Source: Candidatus Hydrogenedentota bacterium (GTDB lineage: Bacteria > Spirochaetota > Leptospiria > Turneriellales > J094). From it: a DNA stretch of 6,289 bases. The notes beneath the pieces are model-generated. The model was not told the origin of the DNA and did no database searches. It saw nothing but the letters and a program-made list of their open reading frames with translations. Made by a program: the position numbers and the translations under genes. Positions 1 to 6,269 of the stretch are shown here, in pieces; position 1 is the first letter of the stretch; the number at the start of each line of letters is the position of its first letter. The stretch covers positions 1-6,289 of the forward strand of contig RFJE01000412.1 of NCBI GenBank assembly GCA_003695005.1, read 5' to 3'.

Positions 1-1202
1 GTGATATAGAATCCGTTCCCTTTTTAGAAGCCATTCGACAATTACGTTTAGATTTAGGCCCCGAAAACGTACTGTACATCCATTTGACATTAGTACCTAC
101 CATTACTGTAGCCGGGGAAGTAAAAACAAAACCAACCCAACATTCTGTAAAAGAGCTTTTAAAAGTAGGTATTCAGCCAGATATTTTAATTACGCGTGCC
201 AATAAGCCCCTTTCGCTAGATCTTAAAAAGAAAATTTCGCTGTTTTGTAATGTTCCGGTCAATCGAGTGATTTCTGCACCAGACATTCACTCTACCATTT
301 ACGAAGTACCGGTCATTTATCATAAAGAAAATCTAGATGATGAAATTATTAAATATTTTGGCATGCAAGATTTATCCCCGTTATTTTCCGATGAGTTTAA
401 TCCTGCTTTAACACAATGGCAACAAGTCGTGGATGTATTTCACCATCCTAAGGGAATCATTAAAATTGCGATTGTTGGAAAATACATTTCTTTAAGTGAT
501 GCTTATCGTAGTTTATACGAAGCCTTATGGCATGGGGGAATTGCCATTGGACATAAAGTTGAATTTGAAAAAATTGATTCTGAAACAATTACTGAACGAA
601 ATCTTCATGATGTTTTCCAGAATGTTCACGGGATTTTAGTTCCAGGAGGCTTTGGTACACGAGGGATTGAAGGGAAATTAAAAGCAATCCAATATGCACG
701 GGAAAATAAAATTCCTTTCTTTGGAATTTGTTTAGGGATGCAGTGTGCCGTCATTGAATTTGCTCGTAATGTACTTCATTGGCCTGATGCCAATTCTACA
801 GAGTTTGATTCCGAAACTCGTCATCCTGTCATTAGTTTAATGGAAGAACAAGTGAATATTACTGATAAAGGTGGAACGATGCGTCTCGGGGCTTATGACT
901 GTGTCGTAAAGCCAGATACTCGTTTATTGGAAGCTTATCATTCGGATTTGATTTCCGAGCGCCACCGTCATCGGTATGAATTTACAAACCGCTTTCGAGA
1001 AGACTTCGAGAAAGCAGGCCTTGTTATTAGCGGCACTTCCCCCGATGATACTTTAGTCGAAGCCATAGAACTGCCTGCTAAAATCCATCCGTGGTTTGTA
1101 GCAACCCAATTTCATCCCGAGTTTCAGTCAAAACCATTGAAGCCACATCCTTTATTTCGCGAATTTATCCGTCATGCTTTTGAATATAAATCTAAGTTTT
1201 AA
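1..1202 (+). CDS. pyrG: CTP synthase, 3' portion (5' end outside window)
   Basis: CTP synthase makes CTP from UTP, ATP and glutamine in the cytoplasm, the last step of de novo pyrimidine nucleotide synthesis. The frame is open from base 1 and gives 399 residues before TAA. Family members run about 535-550 residues, so roughly the first 140 are missing. The visible part begins in the conserved DIESVPFLEAIRQLRL segment of the synthase domain and continues through TKPTQHSVKELL and GIQPDILITR. The class I glutamine amidotransferase domain follows: VPGGFGTRGIEGK (oxyanion region), GICLGMQ with the nucleophile Cys at 729-731, the lid motif GGTMRLGAYDC, ERHRHRYEFTNR, and the catalytic His (1113-1115) and Glu (1119-1121) in QFHPEF. 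All three triad residues are present, so the domain should be active. The TTG at 84 is an internal Leu codon, not a start. The 3' end overlaps the next gene. Confidence 0.97.
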   Translation, partial: DIESVPFLEAIRQLRLDLGPENVLYIHLTLVPTITVAGEVKTKPTQHSVKELLKVGIQPDILITRANKPLSLDLKKKISLFCNVPVNRVISAPDIHSTIYEVPVIYHKENLDDEIIKYFGMQDLSPLFSDEFNPALTQWQQVVDVFHHPKGIIKIAIVGKYISLSDAYRSLYEALWHGGIAIGHKVEFEKIDSETITERNLHDVFQNVHGILVPGGFGTRGIEGKLKAIQYARENKIPFFGICLGMQCAVIEFARNVLHWPDANSTEFDSETRHPVISLMEEQVNITDKGGTMRLGAYDCVVKPDTRLLEAYHSDLISERHRHRYEFTNRFREDFEKAGLVISGTSPDDTLVEAIELPAKIHPWFVATQFHPEFQSKPLKPHPLFREFIRHAFEYKSKF

Positions 1203-1944
1203 GCAAAAACTTATATTATCGCTTCTTTTTTTTATGCTGATAGGTTTTTTGTTGCCAACCCCTGAAATTCATGTAGATAAAGCTTATTGCTCTATAAGCT
1301 GGCAAGATTGGCTTGGCTGCTCTCCCTTAGGGGAAAACATGCTTCTTATGGTAATCAAAGGTACTTGGATTACATTAGTATCAGCTTTTTTATCGAGACT
1401 ATTATCGGTTTTTTTATCCTTTTTAGGCTTAGCGTTTGCTCACTTTACAAGCGTCTTCGGCAATATTTCGGAAAAAGCCATAGTCGAAAGTTTTATGAGC
1501 ATCCCATCTTTACTACTTGCCATGGCATTAGGATTTAGTTTTGGATCCGGCCTTTTTAGTATTGTTTTGGCCATTGGAATTTCCGAATGGGCCTTTAACC
1601 AAAGATGGCTTTTAACCCGCTTGCAAGAATATTATGCATTGCCATATTACCAATTTGCACAGGATGCTGGAGCATCGAAATTTCATTTGTTTTCGTGGCA
1701 TATTGTCCCTGAATTAAACAAAGATTTAATTTTTTTATTTTTTGTGCACTTCCCAGGCACTGTACTTACCGTAGCAGCCCTAGAATTTTTAGGGTTGCGC
1801 ACTTCCACAGAAATTTTAGGATTAGGTTATATGGTTTCGGCTTACAAAGATTATATATTCTTAGTTCCCCATTTAGCCATTGTTCCTATCATTAGCATTA
1901 CTCTTCTCTTGATAACGGTTATCCCATTAAAGAGGAAAACATAG
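1174..1944 (+). CDS. DppC/OppC-like ABC transporter permease
   Basis: This 256-residue, very hydrophobic protein looks like an inner-membrane permease subunit of a binding-protein-dependent ABC importer of the dipeptide/oligopeptide/nickel group. Residues 12-28 form a first membrane segment. A short outside stretch follows, with LGCSPLGENMLLMVIKGTW (about 48-65) resembling the HPLGTDxxGRDxLSRLxxG motif of DppC proteins. Several membrane segments lie between about 60 and 250. The cytoplasmic EAA-type loop is FAQDAGASKFHLFSWHIVPE (161-180), matching the EAARxLGAS..RIxxRHILP pattern that contacts the ATPase. AALEFLGLRT (201-210) matches the EAALSFLGLG segment. The usual C-terminal NxLGDxLRD tail is absent; the protein ends IPLKRKT. 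The ATG lies inside pyrG with no evident Shine-Dalgarno, so translational coupling is likely; Met21 (1234) is an alternative start but would remove most of the first membrane segment. No ATPase, partner permease or binding protein is in view, so the substrate cannot be named. Confidence 0.8.
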   Translation: MLLNINLSFKQKLILSLLFFMLIGFLLPTPEIHVDKAYCSISWQDWLGCSPLGENMLLMVIKGTWITLVSAFLSRLLSVFLSFLGLAFAHFTSVFGNISEKAIVESFMSIPSLLLAMALGFSFGSGLFSIVLAIGISEWAFNQRWLLTRLQEYYALPYYQFAQDAGASKFHLFSWHIVPELNKDLIFLFFVHFPGTVLTVAALEFLGLRTSTEILGLGYMVSAYKDYIFLVPHLAIVPIISITLLLITVIPLKRKT

Positions 1945-1987
1945 CCATTTCTATATAATTTCCAATTATCCAGAAATTCACAACGAA
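1945..1987. other. Convergent intergenic gap
   Basis: Only 43 bases separate the ends of the permease gene (+) and the FG-GAP lipoprotein gene (-). The one symmetry seen is a six-base AT-rich inverted repeat, AATTTC (1957-1962) and GAAATT (1973-1978), around a 10-base loop. It has no GC-rich stem and no clean T-run on either side, so it is at best a weak bidirectional terminator. Termination may be Rho-dependent, or the transcripts may overlap at their ends. Confidence 0.4.
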
Positions 1988-3601
1988 CTATTTTAATGTA
2001 TAAACATAAACTGCTCCGCTATTGGTTAGCCCTGTTCCAGTGGTAGTAGGTGAACCATCTGTATTCGTAATGGTATTATCATTTCTATCTTCGGCGTAAG
2101 CTCCTACAACAATGGTTGTGCCCGAGATAGCAGAAGACCAGCCATAGACAATGTTATCTAAGTTATTGGATGCCTTTAAGTATGCATCTTGGTACCAACA
2201 ATCACTTTCCCCAGATTCCACAGTACAATAGCTCACATTTGTTGTAGGATAAAGTTGGAAAATATAACCTGCACCGGAAGCATAATAAGAATTTACAGCG
2301 GAAGAAGTATTGTTGGTATTGATGACTCCTGCTACATTGCTATCTTCTACATGCCCTGTGGTAAAGATTATGCTTCCGGAAACCCCAACATACCAACCAA
2401 ATTTATCATCGGAATCAATACTTCCTGTGGAGCCTACTGGCTTTAAGTATGCATCTTGGTACCAGCAAGAACTTTCCCCGGAAGGTGGTGTACAAGGAGT
2501 CGGACCGGTTCCAGTATACCGGCGAAATACATAGACAGCTCCCATTCCGTATGGATCATTCGCTGCACTGTTATCAGGAGCACTGCCATTTAAATTGGTA
2601 ATTGTATTTTGTGTACTCTGCTCTTTATAAGCACCAACCACTAATATATCTTTCGAAAGAGATACGGAAACTCCAAATTGATCACCCGCTCTTGTATTTG
2701 AAGGTTTAATATACGCGTCTTGGTACCAATTTCCAGATCCATCTTTTTTAAAAATATACACTGCTCCACTGTCGAGGGCTCCATTGTCCATAGCTGCTGT
2801 TCCATTTACATTAGTGATTCCCGTTTGCGCTGAATCTTCGTACCGGGCTCCTACGGCAATGGTATCGCCAAAAATATCTAGCCCAAAGCTAAAGAACATT
2901 CCCGCTTGCGTATTGCTTGGTTTTAAGTATGCCGATTGTTTCCAATCCCCTGTAAGCGGATCTCTTTCATACACATAGACTGCTCCGGAATCCGCTGCAT
3001 TATTATCCAAAGAAGCCACTCCATCGGTATTTGTAATTCCGCTTTGGCTAGAATCTTCCAATGTCGCTCCCACAATAAATGTATTTTTGTCGATGGCAAC
3101 TAAAGCTCCATAGTCATCTCCTGCATCCGCATTGCTTGCTTTTATATAAGCATCTTGCGACCAATTTCCCGAAGCATCTTGCTTAAAGACATAAACGGCA
3201 CCCGAATCATTTTTGGTTCCATCATCTGTACCGCTTACAGCACCATCTGTATTATTGATTCCTTGAAAATTGGAATCTTCTTTTAAAGACGAAATAACGA
3301 GATAATCTTCGGATAAATCTAAAGCAAAACCAAAAACATCTCCCGCTCCTGTATTGCTAGGCTTAATATACGCATCTTGGTACCAATTTCCTGTGCCATC
3401 TTTTTTAAACACATATACAGCTCCACTGTCGGGTGCTCCATTATCCATCGCTGCTGTCCCATCGGTATTAGTAATTCCTATCTGAGCGGAATCTTCATAG
3501 CGGCCAGCTACCGCTATTGTATTGCCAAAGATGCCAACACGAACTCCAAAATAATCGTTAGGGCCTGCGTTCGATGCTTTTAAGTATGCATCTTGCACCC
3601 A
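1988..3601 (-). repeat. Seven tandem FG-GAP repeat units
   Basis: This part codes residues 467-1003. Repeat units start at Trp467, 539, 613, 686, 758, 846 and 935, a period of 72-74 residues that stretches to 88-89 for units 5 and 6. The repeats show at DNA level too: the WYQ codons give recurrent TGGTACCA sequences near 2190, 2458, 2720 and 3378. Most units carry a loop with an (I/V)TN(T/L/V)(D/N)G-like core followed by the GAVYVF strand. The copies have diverged unevenly, with a central block much more alike than the rest. Confidence 0.85.
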
Positions 3602-4999
3602 AACTTTTGTGGTTTCTGCAGCTGCACAACTTACACTTATATTTGTTACATTGGCGCCATTTACTTTTCCCGCATTCTTATCTATGGTGCAGGCTTGGTT
3701 TAAAGGATTCATGGCAATCGACACTTCATAGTTTGTAAAATCATCCACAGCTGTAGGAAAAGCAAAACTTCCATTTGCAGATAAATTTAAAGTTTCCCCT
3801 GTATTCAACTGCAAGGTAATGACCGTTCCACCAGCTAATCCAGTTAAATTTCCCCCAATGGAATATTGTAAAAAAGAGCATTGAACGGAAACAGAAGTAA
3901 CAGATCCTCCCGCAAGAGAGCCACTTCCATTGGAAACAGTACAAGTTTGCTTTGGCGAACCTGAAGGCTGACTTAAAATAGTTACATTATAGGCAGATAA
4001 ATCATTTAATGCTGTAGAAAATGTAAAACTACCGTTAGAAGTAACTGTTAAATTATCGCCACCATTATTTTGTAGCACTATACTATTTCCACTTACCAAC
4101 CCACTGACTGTTCCTCCCACTGTATATTGATTGGTAACACAATTTACAGAAATTCCCGTAACATTACTCGAAGCAGGGGTTGTGCCACTTCCTCCTGTTA
4201 CCGTACAAGTTTGGTTAGGATTGGTTGGTTGTGTATACACTGTAATATTATAGGGATAATTTCCAATGGTATCGAAACTAAAAGTAGGAGAACTGCTAGA
4301 AACCGTTAAATCATCAGCGCCATTGTTTTGCAGTACTACACTATTTGCAGGACTTGTAGATAATCCGCTAACGCTACCCCCTACGGTAATGCTGTTATTC
4401 TGGCATTGAACGGTAACATTGGTAATATCCTGACCATTTAGATTTCCAGACCCCGCATACACTACACAGGTTTGGCTTGGCGGACCTGTTGGATTTTTTC
4501 GAATCGTAACATTATAGGAAGATAAATCGGGAATTAAGGTAGAAAATGTAAAATTCCCATTTTGGCTTAAAACTAAATCATTGCTTCCATTGAGTTGTAA
4601 GGTTACACTATTACTGCCACTCGTATCTAAGCCACTGAGCGTACCACCCACGGTAAAAGTATCCACACTGCATTGAATTTGTATGTTTGTGATACTATTA
4701 TTTTTTAAGATACCTTTTGCATTTTCTATGACGCAACTTTGCCCGGCAGGCTTTACAGCGATCTTTACCTCATAAGTTTCTTCTTTAAAGTACTTTTTTT
4801 CAAAGGTAAATGATCCGTCTTTCTCTAGCACAAGAGCTTCTTTTTTATTGTTCTCTAATGTAATTTTACTTTTTAATCCGGAAATTCTGCCACCTATCGA
4901 ATACTGATAAGCTTGGTTTACTAAACTACCACTACAATGCATTATGAGTAAAGACAGAAAAATCCCTTGTCTAATTTTTGTAAAGTTTCGAATTCGCAT
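1988..4999 (-). CDS. Exported FG-GAP beta-propeller / Ig-like module protein, probable lipoprotein
   Basis: This is a 1003-residue exported protein, probably anchored in the outer membrane and surface-exposed. The N-terminus has basic MRIRNFTKIRQ, a hydrophobic core IFLSLLIM, then HCSGS; Cys22 is the likely lipidated residue, although His at -1 is unusual for a lipobox. Residues 33-458 hold five Ig-like modules of about 85 residues. Each runs (Y/T)(S/T)(I/V)GGxxSGL, NGxFTF, QxCxV, VTxVxVxC. Residues 467-1003 hold seven repeats opening W(Y)QDAY(L/I)K(A/P)SN and carrying FG, an IAVGAxxED strand and GAVYVF. These are FG-GAP repeats, and seven suggests one closed seven-bladed propeller as in integrin alpha chains. 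ATG at 4999 is chosen because it has a strong Shine-Dalgarno and the signal peptide starts there; a longer frame from TTG at 5077 enters the upstream gene and lacks both. Function is not known; ligand binding or adhesion is inference. It probably forms an operon with the gene 55 bases upstream. Confidence 0.9.
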   Translation of the reverse strand: MRIRNFTKIRQGIFLSLLIMHCSGSLVNQAYQYSIGGRISGLKSKITLENNKKEALVLEKDGSFTFEKKYFKEETYEVKIAVKPAGQSCVIENAKGILKNNSITNIQIQCSVDTFTVGGTLSGLDTSGSNSVTLQLNGSNDLVLSQNGNFTFSTLIPDLSSYNVTIRKNPTGPPSQTCVVYAGSGNLNGQDITNVTVQCQNNSITVGGSVSGLSTSPANSVVLQNNGADDLTVSSSSPTFSFDTIGNYPYNITVYTQPTNPNQTCTVTGGSGTTPASSNVTGISVNCVTNQYTVGGTVSGLVSGNSIVLQNNGGDNLTVTSNGSFTFSTALNDLSAYNVTILSQPSGSPKQTCTVSNGSGSLAGGSVTSVSVQCSFLQYSIGGNLTGLAGGTVITLQLNTGETLNLSANGSFAFPTAVDDFTNYEVSIAMNPLNQACTIDKNAGKVNGANVTNISVSCAAAETTKVWVQDAYLKASNAGPNDYFGVRVGIFGNTIAVAGRYEDSAQIGITNTDGTAAMDNGAPDSGAVYVFKKDGTGNWYQDAYIKPSNTGAGDVFGFALDLSEDYLVISSLKEDSNFQGINNTDGAVSGTDDGTKNDSGAVYVFKQDASGNWSQDAYIKASNADAGDDYGALVAIDKNTFIVGATLEDSSQSGITNTDGVASLDNNAADSGAVYVYERDPLTGDWKQSAYLKPSNTQAGMFFSFGLDIFGDTIAVGARYEDSAQTGITNVNGTAAMDNGALDSGAVYIFKKDGSGNWYQDAYIKPSNTRAGDQFGVSVSLSKDILVVGAYKEQSTQNTITNLNGSAPDNSAANDPYGMGAVYVFRRYTGTGPTPCTPPSGESSCWYQDAYLKPVGSTGSIDSDDKFGWYVGVSGSIIFTTGHVEDSNVAGVINTNNTSSAVNSYYASGAGYIFQLYPTTNVSYCTVESGESDCWYQDAYLKASNNLDNIVYGWSSAISGTTIVVGAYAEDRNDNTITNTDGSPTTTGTGLTNSGAVYVYTLK
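3626..4903 (-). repeat. Five tandem Ig-like modules with paired cysteines
   Basis: This is the part of the lipoprotein gene coding residues 33-458. The modules start near residues 33, 115, 203, 291 and 379. Each ends in a V-x-C strand whose Cys lies 21 or 22 residues after an inner Cys: 89/110, 178/199, 265/287, 353/374 and 437/458. The regular pairing suggests one disulfide per module, formed after export. Related modules (VGGxxSGL...LQNNGxxxLxxxxNGxFTF...QTCxV) occur in secreted proteins of many bacteria. Here they probably act as a stalk lifting the propeller away from the membrane, which is inference. Confidence 0.85.
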
Positions 5000-5054
5000 C
5001 TGTCTCTCCTTACCAAAAATTGATTCTTTTAAGCATTTTGCTTTGTTGTAAAAA
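5000..5054 (-). other. Intergenic spacer between the two envelope genes
   Basis: This 55-base spacer holds the Shine-Dalgarno of the downstream gene and only a tiny AAGC/GCTT hairpin with no T-run, so no terminator is seen and cotranscription is likely. A weak promoter-like pair also reads on the - strand: TTTACA (5047-5052) and AAGAAT (5023-5028), 18 bases apart. It could give extra transcription of the lipoprotein alone, but such matches are common in AT-rich DNA. Confidence 0.45.
5004..5011 (-). promoter_or_regulatory. Shine-Dalgarno that fixes the lipoprotein start
   Basis: On the - strand this reads AAGGAGAG. The AAGGAG core ends six bases before the ATG at 4999-4997. It is the strongest ribosome-binding site seen in the window and decides between this ATG and the TTG at 5077. 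Confidence 0.85.
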
Positions 5055-6143
5055 CTACCACCGAAAAGAAAAGCCAAGACTCGTTTCCGGAGTGAATAAG
5101 CCTCCTCCCGGATCGAATAAATAAGAACCTCCTATATTGAAATTAACACCAAAAAGCCCATAGAAAAAATAATGAAACGTCAATCCGGCTTCCATGGATG
5201 GAAATAAAAAGGTGCTCCCTTCAGGAACACTTCCCCCATGAAGCCCTCCACCCATGTAAGGAAGGAATTTAAACTGTTTCTTTTCCCACAAGGGATAATA
5301 TAGGCCTGCCTGTCCATAGTACATAAACACACTACTTCCAGAAGATCTCCTGAAAAAAACAGCAGCAGAAGTTCCATAAAAATACAAATAATGGAAAATC
5401 GCCGGAAACTCCACATTGATCCGAGCACCAAACGCTTGCTGTAAATTTCCCACAGAAGGCACAGGGAGTAAATAAACTCCATTCGCCGTAATAATAAACC
5501 CTTTATTCTTATTTTTAATAATAACTTTTTCTTTAATAATCTCTTGCTTGCGAATAATTTCTCGAGGAGGCAATGGTGGTAATTCTTTTTTCATTTTTTC
5601 TACCATTTTATTTGCAAGCTCATTAATTTTATCAAAAATACTGCTGTCTATTTTCCCTTGTACTTGCCTTGTTACTTTAACACGACCCGTCCGAACATCA
5701 ATGGCTTTTGCTAAAATCCGAATTTTAGATTGGATTGCAATATACGATCCCATTACCACGACATCGGCTTTTACAAGGTTGCCAATTTTTTGAGCAACTT
5801 GAATTCGACTGAGCTGATTTCGCGGAATTTTATTTTTTTGGATCACCTTAGTTCCTTCTTCGCGAGGAATGACTTCAAAAGAACCACTTTCCTCTAAAGG
5901 GGTTAAAAAAGCTTCCGGAATACTAACAGATAAATAATCCGCTTTTTTAGCTTTTTTCTCATTTACAAAATCTAATACAAGTACATGTCGATTGACAAGT
6001 TTCTCTTCGTTAGGTGCAGTCCGTACTATCTTTTGATTCTTTTTTGTCCTTTTTTGAGCTTTCTTTTTCCCGTACAATGGTAAAAGAATAACACAAATTA
6101 TGATGACTACAACCCCCTTATTGTACATAAGCCTGAATATCAT
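5055..6143 (-). CDS. Exported CsgG/FlgO/TolB-N-like protein with C-terminal beta-barrel
   Basis: This is a 362-residue envelope protein. Residues 6-25 (MYNKGVVVIIICVILLPLYG) form a signal peptide, probably cut just after, and a Lys-rich stretch follows. Residues 52-188 have the character of a CsgG/FlgO/TolB-N-type periplasmic domain: HVLVLDFVN, then PEAFLTPLEESGSFEVIPRE, then VAQKIGNLVKADVVVMGSY, then IRILAKAIDVRTGRV. A Pro-rich and then highly charged linker (189-215) leads to residues 216-362. These have alternating aromatic and glycine-rich strands (FLPYMGGGLHGG, FFYGLFGVNFNIGG, SLGFSFRW) and end in Trp, typical of an outer-membrane barrel with a C-terminal aromatic assembly signal. At about 147 residues it would be a small barrel, perhaps eight strands. 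The start is uncertain: ATG at 6143 has no Shine-Dalgarno but overlaps the stop of a small upstream ORF (TAATG), while ATG at 6128 (Met6) leaves an equally good signal peptide. No specific function is assigned. Confidence 0.8.
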   Translation of the reverse strand: MIFRLMYNKGVVVIIICVILLPLYGKKKAQKRTKKNQKIVRTAPNEEKLVNRHVLVLDFVNEKKAKKADYLSVSIPEAFLTPLEESGSFEVIPREEGTKVIQKNKIPRNQLSRIQVAQKIGNLVKADVVVMGSYIAIQSKIRILAKAIDVRTGRVKVTRQVQGKIDSSIFDKINELANKMVEKMKKELPPLPPREIIRKQEIIKEKVIIKNKNKGFIITANGVYLLPVPSVGNLQQAFGARINVEFPAIFHYLYFYGTSAAVFFRRSSGSSVFMYYGQAGLYYPLWEKKQFKFLPYMGGGLHGGSVPEGSTFLFPSMEAGLTFHYFFYGLFGVNFNIGGSYLFDPGGGLFTPETSLGFSFRW

Positions 6144-6162
6144 TAAGCAGTAAGCAGGTCAA
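6134..6162 (-). promoter_or_regulatory. Weak promoter candidate for the envelope gene pair
   Basis: On the - strand TTGACC (6157-6162) lies 17 bases before TATTCA (6134-6139). The -35 match is good and the -10 match is poor. If used, transcription would begin at about 6127, giving an almost leaderless message from the ATG at 6128 and excluding the ATG at 6143. It is offered only as a candidate. Confidence 0.2.
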
Positions 6163-6259
6163 GAAAAAATTGTAAGTTTATTAGTCCCCCTATCGAGAGC
6201 TTGTGCGCCAACCTCCTGTTGGCACACAAGCGGGACGCTTCAATGCGGCAAAGCAGCAT
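6143..6259 (-). CDS. Possible 38-residue small ORF (may be spurious)
   Basis: This ORF begins ATG CTG CTT TGC and ends in TAA, which shares its first base region with the next ATG (TAATG). GGGAG (6265-6269) stands five bases before the ATG. The product starts MLLCRIEASRLCANRR and has a hydrophobic end, GGLINLQFFLDLLTA. Start spacing and the stop-start overlap would suit a coupled leader gene. Against this, its first half consists of the palindromic element, so the frame may be open by chance. No family is recognised. Confidence 0.2.
   Translation of the reverse strand: MLLCRIEASRLCANRRLAHKLSIGGLINLQFFLDLLTA
6199..6231. repeat. Long inverted repeat (hairpin)
   Basis: GCTTGTGCGCCAAC (6199-6212) and GTTGGCACACAAGC (6218-6231) are inverted copies around a five-base loop. 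The one mismatch is C/A on the + strand but G-U in - strand RNA, giving a continuous 14-pair stem there. There is no T-run on either side, so it is not an ordinary intrinsic terminator. On the - strand the loop and first stem base read AGGAGG. Confidence 0.75.
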
Positions 6260-6269
6260 TTTCGCTCCC
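6232..6269. repeat. Second, imperfect hairpin adjoining the first
   Basis: GGGA (6232-6235) pairs with TCCC (6266-6269). Past a bulged C, GC (6237-6238) pairs with GC (6264-6265). After a three-by-three internal loop, AATGC (6242-6246) pairs with GCATT (6256-6260) around a nine-base loop. With the hairpin directly to its left it forms a two-stem unit, probably one dispersed intergenic element. The remaining bases to 6289 hold no feature I can support. Confidence 0.45.

Noticed and set aside
1226..1233. Run of eight T near the permease start as a phase-variation tract
   Set aside because: It is short, codes Phe-Phe in a hydrophobic segment, and similar 6-7 base T runs occur throughout this AT-rich window.
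1287..1538. An 83-codon + strand frame within the permease gene
   Set aside because: It is an out-of-frame shadow; the permease frame carries the family motifs.
2186..3383. Regularly spaced TGGTACCA-containing repeats that might suggest a CRISPR array or binding-site cluster
   Set aside because: They are the Trp-Tyr-Gln codons at the start of FG-GAP repeats, spaced by whole repeat units and in frame with the protein.
2189..4309. Several + strand frames of 60-85 codons within the lipoprotein gene
   Set aside because: They lie opposite a long repeat-rich coding region, reuse its repeats in antisense, and have no recognisable domains or ribosome sites.
5000..5077. N-terminal extension of the lipoprotein from TTG at 5077
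   Set aside because: It overlaps the upstream gene, has no ribosome site and places 26 residues before a good signal peptide; the ATG at 4999 has a strong Shine-Dalgarno.
6199..6231. Rho-independent terminator
   Set aside because: The stem is strong but no T-run follows on either strand, and it precedes rather than follows the - strand genes.
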